The notes beneath the pieces were generated by a model. The model searched no databases and had not been told where the DNA came from. It saw nothing but the letters and a program-made list of their open reading frames with translations. Positions 21,942-31,109 of a stretch of 46,277 nt of DNA are shown here, piece by piece. The stretch is from Oscillospiraceae bacterium. GTDB lineage: Bacteria > Bacillota > Clostridia > Oscillospirales > Oscillospiraceae. The number at the start of each line of letters is the position of its first letter. The stretch's first letter is position 1. Made by a program: the position numbers and the translations under genes. Where the stretch lies: contig JAFTVM010000035.1 of assembly GCA_017465745.1 (NCBI GenBank), positions 1 through 46,277 on the forward strand, written 5' to 3'.

Positions 21942-23891
21942 ATGAGATTTACATTTGGTAAGCAGGATGTGCGCACCATCGAAAGAGCCCGTGAGAGCCT
22001 TTTTATGCTCACCAACGGCCTTGGCGGCTATGTCTCCGTCAGTGCCGGGTACTCCGTACCCCGCTGTGACCAGGGGCTGCTGGTGGCTGCTGTGAAGGCG
22101 CCCAACGAGCGGATCACCATGGTTCACCGGATGGCAGAACATCTGACCATCGGTCAGAAAAAAGTCTGGCTGTCCAGCCAGGAATTCGTTGGCAAAACGC
22201 CGGTCGAGGACGGCTACCGCCATCTGGCCATGTTTACTTTTGACAATACCCCCTGCTGGACCTACATGGTTTCCGGCGTCCGGGTGCGGCGGCGCTGCAC
22301 CATGGGCTATGGGGTGAATACTTCCGCCGTGCTGTACACCATCGAGAACCAGTCCGGCGAAACCGTTTCCTTTGAAGCGGTTCCCTATATGAAATTTGCA
22401 CCCAAGGAGCAGGCTCTTACCAGGAGCAAGCCCCTGACCTACAAAAACGGTGAAGTCACCGACGGCAAATACGTGCTGAAGATCGGCAGCGATGCTGCCG
22501 TTTCCGCCATTCCCGCCACCTGGCAGACCCTGGCTTATCCTGAGGATGCCAAGGACGGCCGTCCCGCCAAGGGCATGACCGGCGCCTGCTGCGCCGTGAC
22601 CAAGACCGTGGCACCCGGCGAGACCGTGGAATTTTCCATCGTCTTCTCCACCACCGATGCAGGCGTTTCCGCCAGGGAGCTGCTGGCAGGGGAGGAGGCC
22701 CGGAAGAACGCTCTGCGCGCTTCCTGCGGCTTGACCGATCCCATGGCGGAGGAGCTGGCCATCGCCGCCGATGCTTTCATCGCCCACCGGGATTCCACCA
22801 ATGGCAAGACCATCCTGGCAGGCTACCCCCTGTTCAGTGACTGGGGCCGTGACACCATGATCGCCCTGCCGGGCTGTACCCTGTCCACCGGCCGGTTCGA
22901 GGACGCCAGGAGCATCCTGCGGACCTTCCTGGCTTATGAAAAGGATGGCCTGGTGCCCAACCTCTTCCCCGAGGGCGGCTGCGATCCCATGTACAACACG
23001 GTGGATGCCGCGCTGCTGCTGATCGACGCCGTGTGGCAGTACCACAGCCGCACCGGTGATATGGCCTTCGTGGAGGAAGCCTACCCCGTCATGGAGCGGA
23101 TCGTGGATTTCTACCAGAAGGGTACCCACCACGGCATCGGCATGGATACCGACGGTCTGATCTTCGCCGGTGAGGGTCTGGATCAGGTCACCTGGATGGA
23201 TGTCCGGGTCAACGATATCCTGCCCACCCCCCGCCACGGCAAGCCCGTGGAGATCAACGCCTACTGGTACAACGCCCTGCGGATCATGGCGGTCTTTGCA
23301 GAAAAGACCGGCCGGGACGGCAGCGCCTATGAAAAGCTGGCGGAGAAGGTCAAGGCATCCTTTATTGAAAAATTCTACATCGCCGACCGTGGGTATCTGC
23401 GGGACGTGATTTCCGGCACCAATGCGGATATGCAGCTGCGGTGCAATCAGATCTGGGCCATTTCCATGCCCTTCACCATGCTTTCTCCCGCACAGGAACG
23501 GCAGGTGGTGGATACCGTGCAGCGGCATCTCTACACCCCCTGCGGCCTGCGGACCCTCTCTCCGGAGGATCCCGAATACCATCCCACTTATGGCGGCCCC
23601 ATGGTGGAGCGGGATATGGCATATCACCAGGGCACCACCTGGGTCTTCCCCATGGGTGCCTACTACCTGGCCTGGCTGAAGACCCACGGCAATACCCCCG
23701 AGGCCGCGGCGGACGTCCGTGACCAGCTTTCCGCACTGGAGCCCATGCTCCGGGAGGGCTGCGTCGGTCAGCTGCCCGAGATCCTGGACGGTGAGTTCCC
23801 CACCGAAAGCAAGGGCTGCTTTGCCCAGGCCTGGAGTGTGGGTGAGATGCTGCGGGTGTTTGAGGCTGTACAGGCCATCCAAAACAACTGA
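21942..23891 (+). CDS. Glycogen debranching enzyme (amylo-alpha-1,6-glucosidase type)
   Basis: A 649-residue cytoplasmic enzyme of the GDE_C/GH133 type. An N-terminal beta domain (about 1-260) starts RFTFGKQDVRTIERARESLFMLTNGLGGY, followed by an (alpha/alpha)6 catalytic domain with GYPLFSDWGRDTMIALPG (about 294-311), DGLVPNLFPEGG, YNTVDAALLLIDA, INAYWYNAL and GTTWVFPMGAYYLAWLK. It removes alpha-1,6 branches from glycogen or dextrins. Start ATG 21942 has GGAGGGG upstream; an in-frame ATG at 21903 lies in the operator and lacks an SD. First gene of the operon. Confidence 0.88.
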   Translation: MRFTFGKQDVRTIERARESLFMLTNGLGGYVSVSAGYSVPRCDQGLLVAAVKAPNERITMVHRMAEHLTIGQKKVWLSSQEFVGKTPVEDGYRHLAMFTFDNTPCWTYMVSGVRVRRRCTMGYGVNTSAVLYTIENQSGETVSFEAVPYMKFAPKEQALTRSKPLTYKNGEVTDGKYVLKIGSDAAVSAIPATWQTLAYPEDAKDGRPAKGMTGACCAVTKTVAPGETVEFSIVFSTTDAGVSARELLAGEEARKNALRASCGLTDPMAEELAIAADAFIAHRDSTNGKTILAGYPLFSDWGRDTMIALPGCTLSTGRFEDARSILRTFLAYEKDGLVPNLFPEGGCDPMYNTVDAALLLIDAVWQYHSRTGDMAFVEEAYPVMERIVDFYQKGTHHGIGMDTDGLIFAGEGLDQVTWMDVRVNDILPTPRHGKPVEINAYWYNALRIMAVFAEKTGRDGSAYEKLAEKVKASFIEKFYIADRGYLRDVISGTNADMQLRCNQIWAISMPFTMLSPAQERQVVDTVQRHLYTPCGLRTLSPEDPEYHPTYGGPMVERDMAYHQGTTWVFPMGAYYLAWLKTHGNTPEAAADVRDQLSALEPMLREGCVGQLPEILDGEFPTESKGCFAQAWSVGEMLRVFEAVQAIQNN

Positions 23892-23900
23892 GGTTAATTT

Positions 23901-25538
23901 ATGGCAAGAATCATGCTTGACAAGAGCAAACGGGGCTGGTGGGAATCCGCTGTTTTCTACCAGATCTACCCCAAGAGCTTTCAGGACACCGACGGCGACG
24001 GCATCGGTGACCTGCAGGGCATTATCTCCCGCCTGGACTATCTGGAGTACCTGGGTATCGACGGCATCTGGCTGTCTCCCGTGTGCGCCTCTCCCCAGGT
24101 GGACAACGGCTACGATATCTCCGATTTCCGTGCCATCGATCCCATGTTCGGATCCATGGAGGATATGGAAACGCTGATCTCCGAAGCCGGCAAGCGGGGC
24201 ATTTCCATCATTCTGGATCTGACCCTGAATCACAGCTCCGACCGGCACTTCTGGTTCCAGGAGGCCCTGAAGAGCCGTGACAACCCCTACCACGATTACT
24301 ACGTCTGGCGCGATGGCGACGGCGTCACGCCTCCCAACGGCATGCGGGCCACCTTCGGCGGCTCCTGCTGGACCTGGGTGCCCCATCTGGGCCAGTACTA
24401 TTTCCACCAGTTCGCTGTGGAGCAGCCCGACATGAACTGGGATAATCCCAACCTGCGCCGGGAGCTGTACGACATGATGCGCTTCTGGATTGGCAAGGGC
24501 ATCGGCGGCTTCCGCCTGGATGTCATCGACCAGATCGCCAAGGAGCCTGACCTGGAGATCACCGGCAACGGTCCCCGGCTCCATGAGTTCCTGCAGGAGC
24601 TGTCCCGGGAAGTCCTCAAAGAAGAGGGCATCGTCACGGTGGGCGAGGCCTGGGGCGCCAACGTGGAGCGCGCCAAGCTTTACTCCGCTCCTGACGGCAG
24701 CGAGCTGAGTATGGTTTTCCAGTTCCAGCACATCGGTCTGGATCAGGAGCCCGGCAAGGATAAATGGGATATGATCCCGCTGCACCTGCCTGCCCTGAAG
24801 CAGTGCCTGCGCCACTGGCAGCAGGGGCTGAACGGCACCGGCTGGAACAGTCTCTTCATGAACAACCACGACCTGCCCCGTGTGGTTTCCCGCTGGGGCA
24901 ACGACGGGCAGTACCGTGTGGAATCCGCCAAGATGCTGGCCACCATGCTCCACGGCATGCAGGGCACGCCCTACATCTTCCAGGGTGAAGAGCTGGGCAT
25001 GACCAACATCCGTCTGGAGCTGGATCAGTACAAGGATGTGGAGATCCACAACATGTACGCCGAGCGTACCGCAATGGGCTACGATCATGACACCGTCATG
25101 AACTCCATCTGGGCCCGGGGCCGCGACAATGCCCGTACCCCCATGCAGTGGACCTCCGGCTGGCACGCCGGCTTCACCACCGGCACTCCCTGGCTTCCGG
25201 TCAACCCCAACTGTGTGGAGATCAACGCGGAAGCCGCTCTGGATGATCCCTACTCCGTCTTCTATTACTACAAGCGCCTCATTGAGCTGCGCAAGACCGT
25301 TCCCGTGATCCGCTTCGGCTCCTTCGAGCTGGTGGATCCCGACAGCGAGCAGGTCTTCGCCTACACCCGTGATTCTGCGGACCAGCATCTGCTGGTGGTC
25401 TGCAACTTTACGGGTGAGGAGATCGCCTGGGATATTCCAGCGGAATATCAGGAAGCCGAGATCCTGCTGACCAACTACGAGCCTACGCCCGGGATCCTGA
25501 AGCCTTACGAGGCCATGATGCTGCTCATCAATGAGTAA
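23901..25538 (+). CDS. malL: Cytoplasmic GH13 alpha-glucosidase, oligo-1,6-glucosidase type
   Basis: A 545-residue TIM-barrel enzyme without signal peptide. Conserved region I is DLTLNHSSD, region II GFRLDVIDQIAK (nucleophile Asp), region III VGEAWG (acid Glu) and region IV MNNHDLPR. In region II Val follows the nucleophile Asp (DVI), a residue known from Bacillus oligo-1,6-glucosidase work to favour alpha-1,6 bonds, so isomaltose or limit-dextrin cleavage is the inferred role. It starts nine bases after the debranching enzyme, with GAGGTT as SD, and precedes malQ. Confidence 0.9.
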   Translation: MARIMLDKSKRGWWESAVFYQIYPKSFQDTDGDGIGDLQGIISRLDYLEYLGIDGIWLSPVCASPQVDNGYDISDFRAIDPMFGSMEDMETLISEAGKRGISIILDLTLNHSSDRHFWFQEALKSRDNPYHDYYVWRDGDGVTPPNGMRATFGGSCWTWVPHLGQYYFHQFAVEQPDMNWDNPNLRRELYDMMRFWIGKGIGGFRLDVIDQIAKEPDLEITGNGPRLHEFLQELSREVLKEEGIVTVGEAWGANVERAKLYSAPDGSELSMVFQFQHIGLDQEPGKDKWDMIPLHLPALKQCLRHWQQGLNGTGWNSLFMNNHDLPRVVSRWGNDGQYRVESAKMLATMLHGMQGTPYIFQGEELGMTNIRLELDQYKDVEIHNMYAERTAMGYDHDTVMNSIWARGRDNARTPMQWTSGWHAGFTTGTPWLPVNPNCVEINAEAALDDPYSVFYYYKRLIELRKTVPVIRFGSFELVDPDSEQVFAYTRDSADQHLLVVCNFTGEEIAWDIPAEYQEAEILLTNYEPTPGILKPYEAMMLLINE

Positions 25539-25561
25539 TTTCTAGAAAAGGAGATACTCCC

Positions 25562-27121
25562 ATGAATCGATATACCGGTGTACTGCTGTCCGTCACCAGC
25601 CTGCCCTCCAAGCACGGCATCGGCTGCTTTGACCAGGCTGCCTATGATTTCGTGGACTGGCTGGAAGATGCCGGTCAGAAGTACTGGCAGATCCTGCCCC
25701 TGGGCGCCACCAGCCACGGCGGCTCTGATGACTCTCCCTATCAGGCCTATTCCGCTTTCGCCGGCAACCCCTACATGATCAGCCTGGACGCGCTGATCGA
25801 GGAGGGCGTGCTGACCCAGGAAGAGGTGGATGCCGCTGATTTCGGCTCCGATCCGGCCCATGTGGACTTCGACAAGCTTCACGAAAACCGCTTTACCCTG
25901 CTGCGCAAGGCTTACGAGCGCAGCAACATCAGCCAGAATCCCGCATTCCAGAAGTTCTGCAGCGAGAACCACTGGTGGCTCAATGACTATGCCCTGTTCA
26001 TGGCGGTCAAGGCCTACCTGGGCGACAAGCCCTTCAACCAGTGGCCCGAGGACATCCGCATGCACTGGGGCTTCGCGCTGGATTACTACAACACCATCCT
26101 GTACTTCGATGTGGAATTCCACAAGTACATGCAGTTTAAGTTCGCCGAGCAGTGGGCGGCGCTGAAGGACTACGCCAACACCCGTGACATCCAGATCGTG
26201 GGCGACATTCCCATCTACGTTTCCCCCGACTCCGCTGACGTCTGGGCAAACCCCGAGCTGTTCCAGCTGGACGAGAACAACCGGCCCACCCGCGTTGCAG
26301 GCTGTCCCCCCGATGCCTTCGCTGCAGACGGTCAGATCTGGGGCAACCCCCTGTACCGCTGGGATTACCACAAGCAGACGGGCTTCCAGTGGTGGATCAC
26401 CCGTATGTGGTACAGCTACAAGATCTATGATGTGGTCCGTATCGACCACTTCCGCGGCTTCGACCAGTATTACGCCATCCCCACCACCGCCACCAAGGCA
26501 ATTCCCGAGCAGGGCTGCCGCTGGGAGCAGGGCCCTGGTATGGATCTGTTCAACGCCATCCAGAATGCGCTTGGCTCCGACGGCGTCATTGCTGAGGACC
26601 TGGGCACCATGACCGATACCGTCCGCAAGCTGGTCAGGGATTCCGGCTATCCCAACATGAAGGTCATCCAGTTTGCCTTCGATACCCTGGACATCGGTGC
26701 GGCCAATGACTACTGGCCCCACAACTACGGTTCCAACCACGTGGTCTACTCCGGTACCCACGACAATGAGACGCTGGTGGGCTGGTTCGCCGGTCTGACT
26801 GAACTGGGCAAGAAGCAGGTCCGCGACTACCTGTGCGACTACAACACCCCTGACGCCGAGATCCACAAGCCCCTGGTGGCCGAGGCCATGCGCTGCACCG
26901 CCAGAATGTGCATCATCCCCATCCAGGATCATCTGGGTCTGGGCAATGAGGCCCGTATGAACGCCCCCGGCACCGTGGGTAAGAACTGGCGCTGGCGTCT
27001 GGTTCCCGGTCAGCTTACCGCCGAACTGGCAGACGAACTGGAAGGCCAGGCAAAGCGCTTCGCCCGCGCAAACTGGGTGGCCGTGAAGAAGAAGGCCGCC
27101 AGGCTGAAGGCCGGCAAGTAA
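25562..27121 (+). CDS. malQ: 4-alpha-glucanotransferase (amylomaltase)
   Basis: A 519-residue GH77 enzyme that moves glucan segments between maltodextrins, releasing glucose. It starts RYTGVLLSVTSLPSKHGIGCFD, then WQILPLGATSHGGSDDSPYQAYSAFAGNP, both family signatures. The active-site segments are VRIDHFRGFDQYY (nucleophile Asp), GVIAEDLGTM (acid Glu) and SGTHDNETLVGWF. AAAAGGAG precedes the ATG. It is separated from malE by a 312-base leader. Confidence 0.96.
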   Translation: MNRYTGVLLSVTSLPSKHGIGCFDQAAYDFVDWLEDAGQKYWQILPLGATSHGGSDDSPYQAYSAFAGNPYMISLDALIEEGVLTQEEVDAADFGSDPAHVDFDKLHENRFTLLRKAYERSNISQNPAFQKFCSENHWWLNDYALFMAVKAYLGDKPFNQWPEDIRMHWGFALDYYNTILYFDVEFHKYMQFKFAEQWAALKDYANTRDIQIVGDIPIYVSPDSADVWANPELFQLDENNRPTRVAGCPPDAFAADGQIWGNPLYRWDYHKQTGFQWWITRMWYSYKIYDVVRIDHFRGFDQYYAIPTTATKAIPEQGCRWEQGPGMDLFNAIQNALGSDGVIAEDLGTMTDTVRKLVRDSGYPNMKVIQFAFDTLDIGAANDYWPHNYGSNHVVYSGTHDNETLVGWFAGLTELGKKQVRDYLCDYNTPDAEIHKPLVAEAMRCTARMCIIPIQDHLGLGNEARMNAPGTVGKNWRWRLVPGQLTAELADELEGQAKRFARANWVAVKKKAARLKAGK

Positions 27122-27433
27122 GCCATTCAAAATCAAAAGAGGGTACCCTCTTTTCACATCTGTGCAACAGATGTGATACGCCCCTGGAGGGGATCGCAAC
27201 AGCTTTTACAGCGCTCCTGCTGTGATTGCATAAATTGGTCATTCTGTGAAAAGCGGAACGGAACCGGAGGGTTCGAGCCTTTGGGCACGGTCACGGCGCT
27301 TTCGCCCCCTTCGCGGATGTGGAGCCGGGTATTTCCCGCCGCCCCCGTGGCTGAAGGTTCGGTCCTTCCGGCAACAGGAAGCTGCTCACCGGATACCGAA
27401 AATCAAAATAATTCTATTAGGAGGAAAACACAA
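27122..27433 (+). ncRNA. Structured 5' leader of malE
   Basis: No gene fits this 312-base stretch. It holds a perfect 20-bp palindrome (27135-27154, with T4) that could terminate after malQ, a 10-bp hairpin (27154-27163/27167-27176), and then a GC-rich part. In that part I see GAACC-ggag-GGTTC (27261-27274), GAAGG/CCTTC, and an outer pairing TTCGGT/ACCGAA closing over CCGG/CCGG (about 27358-27400). AGGAGG for malE follows. I see no known riboswitch motif and no good promoter. A regulatory RNA is inferred. Confidence 0.5.
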
Positions 27434-28717
27434 ATGAAGAAGATCATTGCTCTGCTGCTGGCTTGCGTGATGGTTCTGGGCCTGTTCGCTGCCTGCGGCG
27501 AGACCAAGACCCCCGATCCCACCACCGGTGAAACCACCGGCGGCAACGAGACCACCGGCGGCAACGACACCGCTGAGGTCACCGACGTCACCCTGAAGGT
27601 CTGGGGTCCCCAGGAAGATCAGGTCGACGAGAACTCCTGGATGATCAAGATGGAGAAGGCTTTCGAGGAAGCTCATCCTGAGTACAACATCACCTGGGAC
27701 AACGGCGTTTGCCCCGAGGGCGACGCAGCTACCATGGTCACCGCTGACCCCGCTGCTGCTGCCGACGTTTACATGTTCGCCAACGACCAGCTGGGCACTC
27801 TGCTGCAGGCTGGCGCTCTGGCTCAGCTGGGCGGCTCCTACCTGGAGCAGGTTCAGAATGACGTCTCCGCTACCTACGTCAACACCGTCACCTCCACCGA
27901 CGGCAAGGTCTACGGCTTCCCCGTGGCTCCCAACACCTGGTTCATGTACTACAACAAGTCCATCCTGTCCGAGGAGGACGTCAAGTCCATGGAAGCTTGC
28001 CTGGCTAAGGGCATCGTTGCCTTCGAAGTCAAGAACTCCTGGTACCTGCCCGCATTCTTCTTCGCAGCCGGCGGCTCCCTGTTCGGCGAGACCGGCACTG
28101 ACGCCGCTGCCGGCGTTCAGTTCGGCGGCGAGGTCGGCGTCAACGCTGCCAACGCTGTTCTGGATCTGATGGAGAACCCCAACTTTAAGGTCGACAGCGA
28201 CGGCTACGGCAACGCTGGCCTGAAGGACGGCACTGTCGCTGCTTACTTCTCCGGTTCCTGGGATTACGAGAAGCTGTACGAGGCTCTGGGCGAGGACCTG
28301 GGCGCTGTCGCTCCTCCCACCGTCAAGATCAACGGTGAGGACGCTCAGCTGAAGGCTTACGCCGGCTCCAAGGCTGTTGGCGTCAACCCCAACGCTAAGA
28401 ACCAGAAGGCTGCTATGCAGTTCGCTGCATTCCTGGCTTCCGCTGACTCCCAGCTGCTGCGCTTCCAGCTGAGAAACATCACTCCCGCTGTCACCGCTCT
28501 GGCTGAGAATGCTGACGTTGCTGCTTCCATCGTCGCTACCGCTGAGTCCGCAACCATGGCTAACGCTTCCGTCGCTCAGCCCACCATCGCTGAGATGAAC
28601 CCCGTTTGGGGCCCCGTTGGTACCTTCGGCACCAACCTGGCTGACGGCATGGTCACCCGTGACTCCGTCGCTGCCGACGTCGATGCATTCGACGCACAGC
28701 TCAACGGCGGTCTGTAA
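27434..28717 (+). CDS. malE: Maltodextrin ABC transporter substrate-binding lipoprotein
   Basis: A 427-residue extracellular solute-binding protein (family 1). The signal peptide ends at lipobox LFAAC, lipidated Cys21, followed by a Thr/Gly-rich linker with a repeated TTGGN/ETTGG motif. The mature lobe begins VTLKVWGPQEDQ, with later PVAPNTWFMYYNKS and FSGSWDYEKLYEALGEDLGAVAPPT, as in MalE/MalX proteins. Codon use shifts to GCT, GTT and CTG much more than neighbours, a mark of very high expression. AGGAGG precedes ATG 27434. It feeds MalFG. Confidence 0.93.
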   Translation: MKKIIALLLACVMVLGLFAACGETKTPDPTTGETTGGNETTGGNDTAEVTDVTLKVWGPQEDQVDENSWMIKMEKAFEEAHPEYNITWDNGVCPEGDAATMVTADPAAAADVYMFANDQLGTLLQAGALAQLGGSYLEQVQNDVSATYVNTVTSTDGKVYGFPVAPNTWFMYYNKSILSEEDVKSMEACLAKGIVAFEVKNSWYLPAFFFAAGGSLFGETGTDAAAGVQFGGEVGVNAANAVLDLMENPNFKVDSDGYGNAGLKDGTVAAYFSGSWDYEKLYEALGEDLGAVAPPTVKINGEDAQLKAYAGSKAVGVNPNAKNQKAAMQFAAFLASADSQLLRFQLRNITPAVTALAENADVAASIVATAESATMANASVAQPTIAEMNPVWGPVGTFGTNLADGMVTRDSVAADVDAFDAQLNGGL

Positions 28718-28751
28718 TCTGACCACGATTCCACAGGACGTATAGTCCCCG

Positions 28752-28782
28752 GTGGCGGCCGGCTTGTCCGGCCGCCACTTTT
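28752..28782 (+). terminator. Leaky terminator between malE and malF
   Basis: A perfect 11-bp GC-rich stem (28752-28762/28768-28778) with only four Ts after it. It fits the usual arrangement in which the binding protein is made in excess of the permeases. Confidence 0.75.
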
Positions 28783-28791
28783 CAAACCCAA

Positions 28792-28819
28792 TTGCGAAAC
28801 TTCTCGAAAGTTTGAAAAT
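28792..28819 (+). promoter_or_regulatory. Putative operator and weak promoter before malF
   Basis: CGAAAC (28795-28800) and CGAAAG (28805-28810), 10 bp apart, as before the operon's first gene. An overlapping palindrome AAACTT-N5-AAGTTT spans 28797-28813. TTGCGA-N16-GAAAAT (28792-28819) could be a weak internal promoter. Confidence 0.45.
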
Positions 28820-28839
28820 TAGCGAAGGGAGACGGTAGC

Positions 28840-30231
28840 GTGTCAACTCAAGAATTGACCAAAACCGCGGCTGCTCGTCGGAAGGGCGATCCTACCTCTC
28901 TGACCAGCGCACTGAAAAACGGCGGCCCCGTCGTATGGGCTTCCTGCCTGATCATGGGTCTGGGCAACTTTGCCGCAGGCCAGTGGATCAAGGGCCTGCT
29001 CGTTCTGTTAATTGAAATCGGCGTCATCACCTTCGTGGTGGTGCCCAATGGCGGCCTGCATTGGCTCGGCCTGCTGCCCAGCCTGGGCGACACCCCCACC
29101 GCTGAGGTCTGGAATGAGGATCTCGGCATTTACGAATATGTTCAGGGTGACAACTCTCAGCAGATCCTGCTGTATGCTGTTGCCACCATCGTTGCACTTG
29201 TGGTTTTCGTCATTGTCTGGCGTGCTTCTGTCCGCAGCGGCTACATGGCCCTGTGCAAGAAGAAGGCCGGCAAGAAGGTCCCCACCTTCGTCGACGATCT
29301 GAAGGCTCTGCTGGACGAGAACATCCACAAGCTGCTGATGATGCCTCCCTTTGTGATGCTGACCATCTTCACTGTGGTTCCTCTGGGCTACATGATGCTG
29401 ATGGCCTTCACCAACTACTCCAAGGTTGGCGATCATCTGACTCTGTTTGACTGGGTTGGTATTGCAAACTTTGCTTCCCTGTTCGACAGCTCCTCTGCAC
29501 TGGGCAGACAGTTCTTCCCCGTTCTGCAGTGGACTCTGATCTGGGCCTTCTTTGCAACCTTCCTGAACTTCTTCGCCGGCACCGTCATGGCCATGATCAT
29601 CAACCGTCCCACCACCCGCCTGAAGGGTCTGTGGCGCGGTGTCCTGTCCCTGACCATTGCTGTTCCCCAGTTCGTTTCCCTGCTGATCATCCGCACCATG
29701 TTCAAGAGCGAGGGCGCCATCAACCAGCTGCTCATGAGCTGGGGCCTGATCGACACGGCTCTGCCCTTCTTCACCGATGCCACCTGGGCAAGAGTTACCA
29801 TCATTGTCATCAACATGTGGGTCGGTATTCCCTATACCGTCATGTCCGTTACCGGCATTCTGCAGAACATTCCTGCTGAGCAGTATGAGGCTGCCCGTAT
29901 CGACGGCGCAAATGCATACCAGCAGTTTGTGAATATCACTCTGCCCTACATGATTTTTGTCATGACTCCCACCATCATCAGCTCCTTTACGGGCAACATC
30001 AACAACTTCAACATCATCTACCTGCTGTCCGGTGGCGGCCCCACCTACATCGGCGACTCTGCCGGTCAGACTGACCTGCTGGTCACCTGGCTGTACAAGC
30101 TGACCATCGACAACCAGGAGTACAACCTGGCAGCTGTTATCGGTATTCTGACCTTTGTGGTTCTGGCCACTGTGGCGCTGATTACCTACCGCAACTCCGG
30201 ATCTTACAAGGATGAGGAGGGCTTCAAATAA
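28840..30231 (+). CDS. malF: Maltodextrin ABC transporter permease MalF
   Basis: A 463-residue inner-membrane permease, long like MalF because of an N-terminal extension with extra helices (about residues 24-60 and 105-127). The core has about six helices, from LLMMPPFVMLTIFTVVPLGYMMLM. The ATPase-contacting EAA loop reads EAARIDGANAYQQFVNITLPYM (about 348-369). The start is a GTG at 28840 with AAGGGAG upstream. The stop overlaps the malG start by one base. Confidence 0.94.
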   Translation: MSTQELTKTAAARRKGDPTSLTSALKNGGPVVWASCLIMGLGNFAAGQWIKGLLVLLIEIGVITFVVVPNGGLHWLGLLPSLGDTPTAEVWNEDLGIYEYVQGDNSQQILLYAVATIVALVVFVIVWRASVRSGYMALCKKKAGKKVPTFVDDLKALLDENIHKLLMMPPFVMLTIFTVVPLGYMMLMAFTNYSKVGDHLTLFDWVGIANFASLFDSSSALGRQFFPVLQWTLIWAFFATFLNFFAGTVMAMIINRPTTRLKGLWRGVLSLTIAVPQFVSLLIIRTMFKSEGAINQLLMSWGLIDTALPFFTDATWARVTIIVINMWVGIPYTVMSVTGILQNIPAEQYEAARIDGANAYQQFVNITLPYMIFVMTPTIISSFTGNINNFNIIYLLSGGGPTYIGDSAGQTDLLVTWLYKLTIDNQEYNLAAVIGILTFVVLATVALITYRNSGSYKDEEGFK

Positions 30232-31103
30232 TGGCTAAGAAACCTGCTTCCGTTAAGACCCAGAATATGATCACTGATATTCTGGTGCATATTTTCCTGG
30301 TGATCGTTGCCTGTGTTTGGCTGATCCCCTTCGTCTGGCTGGTCGCCCACAGCTTCCGTGCGGAATCCACCGGTCTGTTCACCCCCGGTTTCTTCCCCAC
30401 TGATTTCACCCTGGACAACTACATCAAGCTGTTCACCGAAACCGACTCCATGAACTTCCCCCGGATGTTCATGAATACCTTCGTCATCTCCATCTTCGCC
30501 TGCCTGATCTCCACTTTCTTCGTGCTGGCTGTTTCCTACTGCCTGTCCCGTGTCAAGTGGAAGATGCGTAAACCCTACATGAACATGGGTATGGTCATCA
30601 ACCTGTTCCCCGGCTTCATGGGCATGGTGGCCGTTTACTTCCTGCTGAAGGCCATGGGTCTGACCGAAGGCCCCAAGCTGCCTCTGGCACTGGTCATCTG
30701 CTACACCTCCGGTGCAGGTACCGGCTTCCACATCATGAAGGGCTACATGGATACCATTCCCAAGTCTCTGGATGAGGCTGCTTACCTGGACGGCGCAACC
30801 AAGTGGCAGACCTTCTACAAGGTCACCCTGCCCCTGTGCAAGCCCATGATCGTTTACCAGGTCATCACCTCCTTCATGGGTCCCTGGATGGACTTCATCC
30901 TGGCCAAGGTCATCGTCCGTGCCGAGGCACAGTACTACACCGTCTCCATCGGCCTGTACAAGATGCTGGAAATGGAATTCGTCAACAACTGGTTCACCCG
31001 CTTCTGCGCCGGTGCCGTTCTGGTGGCAATTCCCATCTCCATCCTCTTCATGATCACCCAGAAGTTCTATCAGGAAGCCATGTCCGGCGCTGTCAAGGGT
31101 TAA
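30231..31103 (+). CDS. malG: Maltodextrin ABC transporter permease MalG
   Basis: A 290-residue permease with six helices and the EAA loop LDEAAYLDGATKWQTFYKVTLPLCKP (about 180-205). Typical MalG end FYQEAMSGAVKG. It pairs with MalF to make the channel. No ATPase (MalK/MsmX) is encoded here; a shared ATPase is likely, as in many Firmicutes. Overlaps malF by one base; the amylase gene follows after six bases. Confidence 0.95.
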   Translation: MAKKPASVKTQNMITDILVHIFLVIVACVWLIPFVWLVAHSFRAESTGLFTPGFFPTDFTLDNYIKLFTETDSMNFPRMFMNTFVISIFACLISTFFVLAVSYCLSRVKWKMRKPYMNMGMVINLFPGFMGMVAVYFLLKAMGLTEGPKLPLALVICYTSGAGTGFHIMKGYMDTIPKSLDEAAYLDGATKWQTFYKVTLPLCKPMIVYQVITSFMGPWMDFILAKVIVRAEAQYYTVSIGLYKMLEMEFVNNWFTRFCAGAVLVAIPISILFMITQKFYQEAMSGAVKG

Positions 31104-31109
31104 TTGCCT

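Noticed and set aside
21921-25388. Very long minus-strand open frame (1155 codons) opposite the debranching enzyme and glucosidase
   Set aside because: It mirrors real plus-strand genes with clear catalytic motifs. Long antisense frames are common in GC-rich DNA; the product is low-complexity Gly/His/Val-rich and has no SD.
27266-27285. tRNA-like T-arm (GGTTCGAGCC) in the malE leader
   Set aside because: No acceptor stem, D-arm or anticodon arm can be built around it.
27122-27433. T-box or known riboswitch before malE
   Set aside because: No T-box bulge sequence and no core of the classes I can recognise; kept only as an unexplained structured leader.
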